Assembly (NCBI GenBank): GCA_037189645.1
Contig: JBBCIY010000013.1
Span: forward strand, 124,001 to 188,000
DNA from: Taishania sp037189645
GTDB taxonomy: Bacteria > Bacteroidota > Bacteroidia > Flavobacteriales_D > Crocinitomicaceae
Direction of reading: 5' to 3'
Length of the DNA stretch: 64,000 nucleotides
The position numbers and the translations under genes are program-made. Within the stretch, counting starts at the first letter, position 1; each line of letters begins with the position of its first letter. The notes beneath the pieces are model-generated. The model was given only the letters and a program-made list of their open reading frames with translations. It was not told the DNA's origin and did no database searches. Of the stretch, positions 60,786 through 64,000 are shown piece after piece.

Positions 60786-63311
60786 ATGGCAGAAGAAAAC
60801 CAATTAACCAGGAAAGCGGAGGGAGAAAAAGAGAAGAAAAGCACAAAAAGAGCTGCTAAGGCACAACCGGCAGAGGGGAAATCTTTTTCCAAAATTGGTG
60901 AACGCATCAACAAGAAAAAAGTGAAATCTGCCGTCGGGATCCTGTCGATTCTGCTGTCGTTTTACCTTTTCCTGTCTTTCTTTTCCTATTTATTCAACTG
61001 GCAGGCTGACCAGGACCGTGTGATGAACAAGGGTTTGTTTGAGTTCCTGTTTGAGGACAATGACGAACCTGTAGCCAACTGGCTCGGTAAATTCGGAGCC
61101 TGGGCTTCTCACTTGTTCATTTATCGCTGGTTCGGAATCTCCTCCTTTGGGTTCTGCCTCCTGTTCCTGATATCGGGATTTAAAATCGCTCTCAATATCC
61201 GTTTGATGCCCATCCTGAAAACGTACGGGATCACATTGGTCTTCATCGTCTGGAGCTCGATCTTCCTGGGTTTTTTCGCCAATTCCACCAATTACCTGGG
61301 AGGTACATTCGGCTACCAGATCAATCAATGGCTGTCACTCACACTCGGTGGCTTCGGAAGCTTTATCTTTATTCTCGTACTGTGCTACCTCTCCGTTATA
61401 GCTGTTCTCAATCCTGATTTCTCCAGGTTGAAGGCACTCCTCGGGAGGAAACAGGAGGAAAGCGAACAGGAAGCAGCTGATGACACATCCAACCCGCTTG
61501 ACATCAACATCCTGAACCCGATCACAGACGACCAGATCCAGAAAGAACAGGTATCCAAAGCTGTTGTCTTCGATGAAGAAGAAGACATTGAAGCCACCGA
61601 AGATGAAATGCCTTTCATGGTGGAAAAAACAAACGCTGACGATGATTTTGAGATCACCATCCCCTCCGAATCGCTGGAAACCCCGCAGCATATTTCCACG
61701 GAGCACACTTCTGTCGACGAAGAGGAATTTTCCGTAGCGATTGCCGAAGAAGACACAGCCGTAGACGAAGAAGACCTGGATAAGCTTCGCCAGGAATTCG
61801 GAGAATACGATCCTACCCTGGACCTGGCCAGCTACATCCTCCCTCCGATCGAATTGCTGAACGATTACGGCGGAAAAGGGATTTCAGTAAATAAAAACGA
61901 GCTGGAAGAGAATAAAAACAAGATCGTAGAAACACTTGCACACTACAAAATTGAAATCGCAAAGATCAAAGCGACGGTCGGCCCGACAGTAACACTATAC
62001 GAGATCGTGCCTGCGCCAGGAGTGCGGATCTCCAAGATCAAAAACCTGGAAGACGATATCGCCCTGAGCTTGTCCGCACTGGGAATCCGTATCATCGCGC
62101 CAATCCCCGGAAAAGGAACGATCGGTATCGAAGTTCCGAACAGCAGTCCCGATATGGTGAGCATGCGTGCGCTGATCGCTTCTGAAAAATTCCAGAATTC
62201 GGATGCGGAGCTGCCTGTTGTGATCGGGAAAACCATCACTAACGAAACGTACACATTCGACCTCACGAAAATGCCCCACCTGCTCGTTGCGGGTGCTACG
62301 GGACAAGGGAAATCGGTTGGTCTGAACGCCATTCTGGTATCATTGCTCTACAAAAAGCATCCTGCCCAGGTAAAATTTGTGCTGGTGGACCCGAAAAAGG
62401 TCGAGCTGACACTGTACAATAAAATTGAACGGCATTTCCTTGCCAAGCTCCCGGGTGAAGAAGACGCTATTATCACAGATACATCTAAAGTGGTCAACAC
62501 GCTGAACTCACTTTGTATTGAAATGGATGACCGGTACGAACTGCTGAAAGACGCACAATGCCGAACCATCAAAGAATACAACGCGAAATTCATCCAGCGC
62601 AGGCTGAACCCTGAAAAAGGGCACCGGTATCTGCCCTATATCGTCGTGCTGATCGACGAGTTCGCCGACCTGATCATGACAGCCGGAAAAGAAGTAGAGC
62701 ACCCGATCGCACGGATCGCACAGCTGGCCCGCGCCATTGGGATCCACCTGATCGTTGCCACACAGCGACCGTCCGTAAACGTCATTACAGGTATGATCAA
62801 AGCCAATTTCCCTGCCCGGATCGCGTTCCGTGTCTTGTCAAAGATCGACTCACGCACCATCCTGGATGCTTCGGGAGCCGACCAGCTGATCGGTCGTGGG
62901 GACATGCTTGTATCAACCGGTTCCGACCTGGTCCGCCTGCAATGTGGATTCGTGGACACTCCCGAGGTAGAGAAGATCTGCCAGTTCATCGGGGAACAAC
63001 GTGCCTACCCGGATGCATTGCTACTGCCTGAATATGTTGGTGAAGGAGCTGAAGGAGGAAGTGATTTCGATTCGGAAGAGCTGGATTCCATGTTCGCAGA
63101 AGCTGCACGCATTGTTGTCATTAACCAGCAGGGATCTGCGAGTTTGCTGCAGCGTAAACTGAAACTGGGCTATAACAGGGCCGGCCGGCTGGTGGATCAG
63201 CTGGAAGGAATGGGAATCATCGGGCCATTCCAGGGAAGCAAGGCAAGAGAAGTTCTCTACAGCGACCCCGTAGCATTAGAAGAATACCTGAAAAGCAAAG
63301 GTTTAGCATAA
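60786..63311 (+). CDS. ftsK: DNA translocase FtsK
   Basis: 841 residues. The N-terminal part has about four membrane helices (near 50-75, 108-130, 143-165 and 185-210), then an acidic linker (about 225-345). The motor has LVAGATGQGKSVGLNAIL (Walker A, about 502-509), FVLVDPKKVELTLYN, Walker B in PYIVVLIDEFADLIMTAG and ATQRPSVNVITG. The C-terminal gamma winged helix starts near 765 (DSMFAEAARIVVINQQGSASLLQRKLKLGYNRAGRLVDQLE) and would read polar KOPS-type sequences. The protein moves chromosome dimers to the division site. Confidence 0.97.
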   Translation: MAEENQLTRKAEGEKEKKSTKRAAKAQPAEGKSFSKIGERINKKKVKSAVGILSILLSFYLFLSFFSYLFNWQADQDRVMNKGLFEFLFEDNDEPVANWLGKFGAWASHLFIYRWFGISSFGFCLLFLISGFKIALNIRLMPILKTYGITLVFIVWSSIFLGFFANSTNYLGGTFGYQINQWLSLTLGGFGSFIFILVLCYLSVIAVLNPDFSRLKALLGRKQEESEQEAADDTSNPLDINILNPITDDQIQKEQVSKAVVFDEEEDIEATEDEMPFMVEKTNADDDFEITIPSESLETPQHISTEHTSVDEEEFSVAIAEEDTAVDEEDLDKLRQEFGEYDPTLDLASYILPPIELLNDYGGKGISVNKNELEENKNKIVETLAHYKIEIAKIKATVGPTVTLYEIVPAPGVRISKIKNLEDDIALSLSALGIRIIAPIPGKGTIGIEVPNSSPDMVSMRALIASEKFQNSDAELPVVIGKTITNETYTFDLTKMPHLLVAGATGQGKSVGLNAILVSLLYKKHPAQVKFVLVDPKKVELTLYNKIERHFLAKLPGEEDAIITDTSKVVNTLNSLCIEMDDRYELLKDAQCRTIKEYNAKFIQRRLNPEKGHRYLPYIVVLIDEFADLIMTAGKEVEHPIARIAQLARAIGIHLIVATQRPSVNVITGMIKANFPARIAFRVLSKIDSRTILDASGADQLIGRGDMLVSTGSDLVRLQCGFVDTPEVEKICQFIGEQRAYPDALLLPEYVGEGAEGGSDFDSEELDSMFAEAARIVVINQQGSASLLQRKLKLGYNRAGRLVDQLEGMGIIGPFQGSKAREVLYSDPVALEEYLKSKGLA

Positions 63312-63321
63312 ACCCTTCAGA

Positions 63322-64000
63322 ATGGGGAAATTTAAAATTGACCGGTTTGTCCTTGCAATCATAGCGGTTGTTATCATTGCTTATCTTTTCCCCGGATGGG
63401 GAAGCACAGACAGCAGTGTACCTCTTGATGCCATCGGAAGTGCCGGAATTTCGCTGATCTTCTTTTTTTACGGGCTAAAGCTCAGTCCCGATAAGATCAG
63501 AAACGGACTGAAAAACTGGAAACTCCACATCCTGGTACAGGCTTCCACCTTTTTGTTATTTCCTTTGATCATCCTTTTGTTTTACCCGTTCGCGCAAACT
63601 GAAAAAGCAGAAGTACTATGGCTTTCGTTTTTATTCCTGGCGGCTCTGCCCTCAACCGTTTCCTCTTCGGTTGTGATGGTATCCATTGCCCGGGGAAATA
63701 TCCCTGCCGCCATATTCAACGCCAGCATTTCAGGATTGATAGGAATTGCCGTGACACCACTCTGGATGGGATTGTTCCTGAAAAATGCCACTGCTGATTT
63801 TGACCTGGGAAGCATCTATATAAAACTCCTCCTGGAAATTCTCCTGCCCGTGTGCATCGGCCTCTTGCTGCAGCGATACCTGGGAAAATACACGCAGCAA
63901 TTCGGGCGGCAACTGACTCTGTTTGATAAATCCGTCATCCTGCTGATCATCTACAAAAGTTTCGCGGAATCTTTTGAACAAGGCGTTTTCACCTCGGTGG
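63322..64000 (+). CDS. Bile acid:sodium symporter family (SBF/YfeH-like) transporter, N-terminal part
   Basis: 226 codons to the window edge, starting MGKFKIDRFVLAIIAVVIIAYLFPGWG and containing several hydrophobic segments with GISLIFFFYGLKLSPDKIRNGLKNWKLH and ALPSTVSSSVVMVSIARGNIPAAIFNASISGLIGI, typical of the SBF family. It starts 11 bases after the ftsK stop, so co-transcription is likely. The substrate is not predictable. Confidence 0.85.
   Translation, partial: MGKFKIDRFVLAIIAVVIIAYLFPGWGSTDSSVPLDAIGSAGISLIFFFYGLKLSPDKIRNGLKNWKLHILVQASTFLLFPLIILLFYPFAQTEKAEVLWLSFLFLAALPSTVSSSVVMVSIARGNIPAAIFNASISGLIGIAVTPLWMGLFLKNATADFDLGSIYIKLLLEILLPVCIGLLLQRYLGKYTQQFGRQLTLFDKSVILLIIYKSFAESFEQGVFTSV

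Overview
The window is a chromosome segment from a Gram-negative member of the Bacteroidota, most likely order Flavobacteriales and possibly a Fluviicola/Crocinitomicaceae-type organism. This is inferred from type IX secretion (T9SS) sorting domains, SprB-type repeats, LytTR/LytS and TPR-hybrid-AraC signalling, TAnnTTTG-type -7 promoter boxes without clear Shine-Dalgarno sites, and Kdo transferase. I see no prophage, insertion sequence, CRISPR array or rRNA. Nearly all of it is dense coding sequence: 49 protein genes (the first and last cut by the window edges) and one tRNA.

Layout. 1-2.9 kb: rhomboid protease (partial), mutL and a nitroreductase, all minus. 3.3-6.5 kb: a ribonucleotide reductase operon made of a stand-alone C-terminal-type RNR module, nrdB and a short nrdA. 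6.7-8.8 kb: ArsR-type regulator and prfC. 8.9-14.3 kb (minus): M14 carboxypeptidase-like protein overlapping rimK, then a fused CcsB-CcsA haem-handling protein with a histidine-rich insert. 14.5-21.1 kb: two large exported T9SS substrates. 21.1-26.5 kb: orphan ABC ATPase overlapping a YihY membrane protein, then waaA, an outer-membrane-like protein and a glycosyltransferase. 26.7-30.2 kb: tRNA(CAT), then hisS-hutH coupled by a one-base overlap. 30.3-38.6 kb: lipoprotein, DOPA-dioxygenase-like enzyme, NagZ/beta-lactamase fusion, and a LiaF-like/LytS/LytTR operon. 38.8-43.1 kb: trans-sulfuration enzyme and a TPR-hybrid histidine kinase with AraC output.

43.3-51.7 kb is the most unusual part: eight co-directional genes. 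Two encode secreted papain-like proteases, each ending in two domains resembling prokaryotic YEATS (pYEATS). Between them lie a protein of two tandem PrcB-like repeats, a WG-repeat lipoprotein, a CAP/SCP protein and a small secreted protein. Three of these share a cysteine-containing module that I do not recognise. LemA and DUF3137 proteins follow. Three TTTTTACC repeats stand upstream of the first gene, just downstream of the hybrid kinase/AraC gene, suggesting that regulator controls the locus. This is the best candidate here for an undescribed extracytoplasmic system.

51.7-64 kb: short-chain dehydrogenase, two tandem M43 metalloproteases, kynureninase, a three-gene minus envelope operon (DUF6327-like, holin-like, YtxH-like), an AI-2E-family transporter, ftsK and a partial bile-acid:sodium-symporter-like gene.

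A palindrome with core ATCGCAATATTGCGAT, extending to a perfect 26 bp at 23436-23461, occurs five times across the window in different gene contexts (two copies have one changed base pair). Its function is not explained by the genes.
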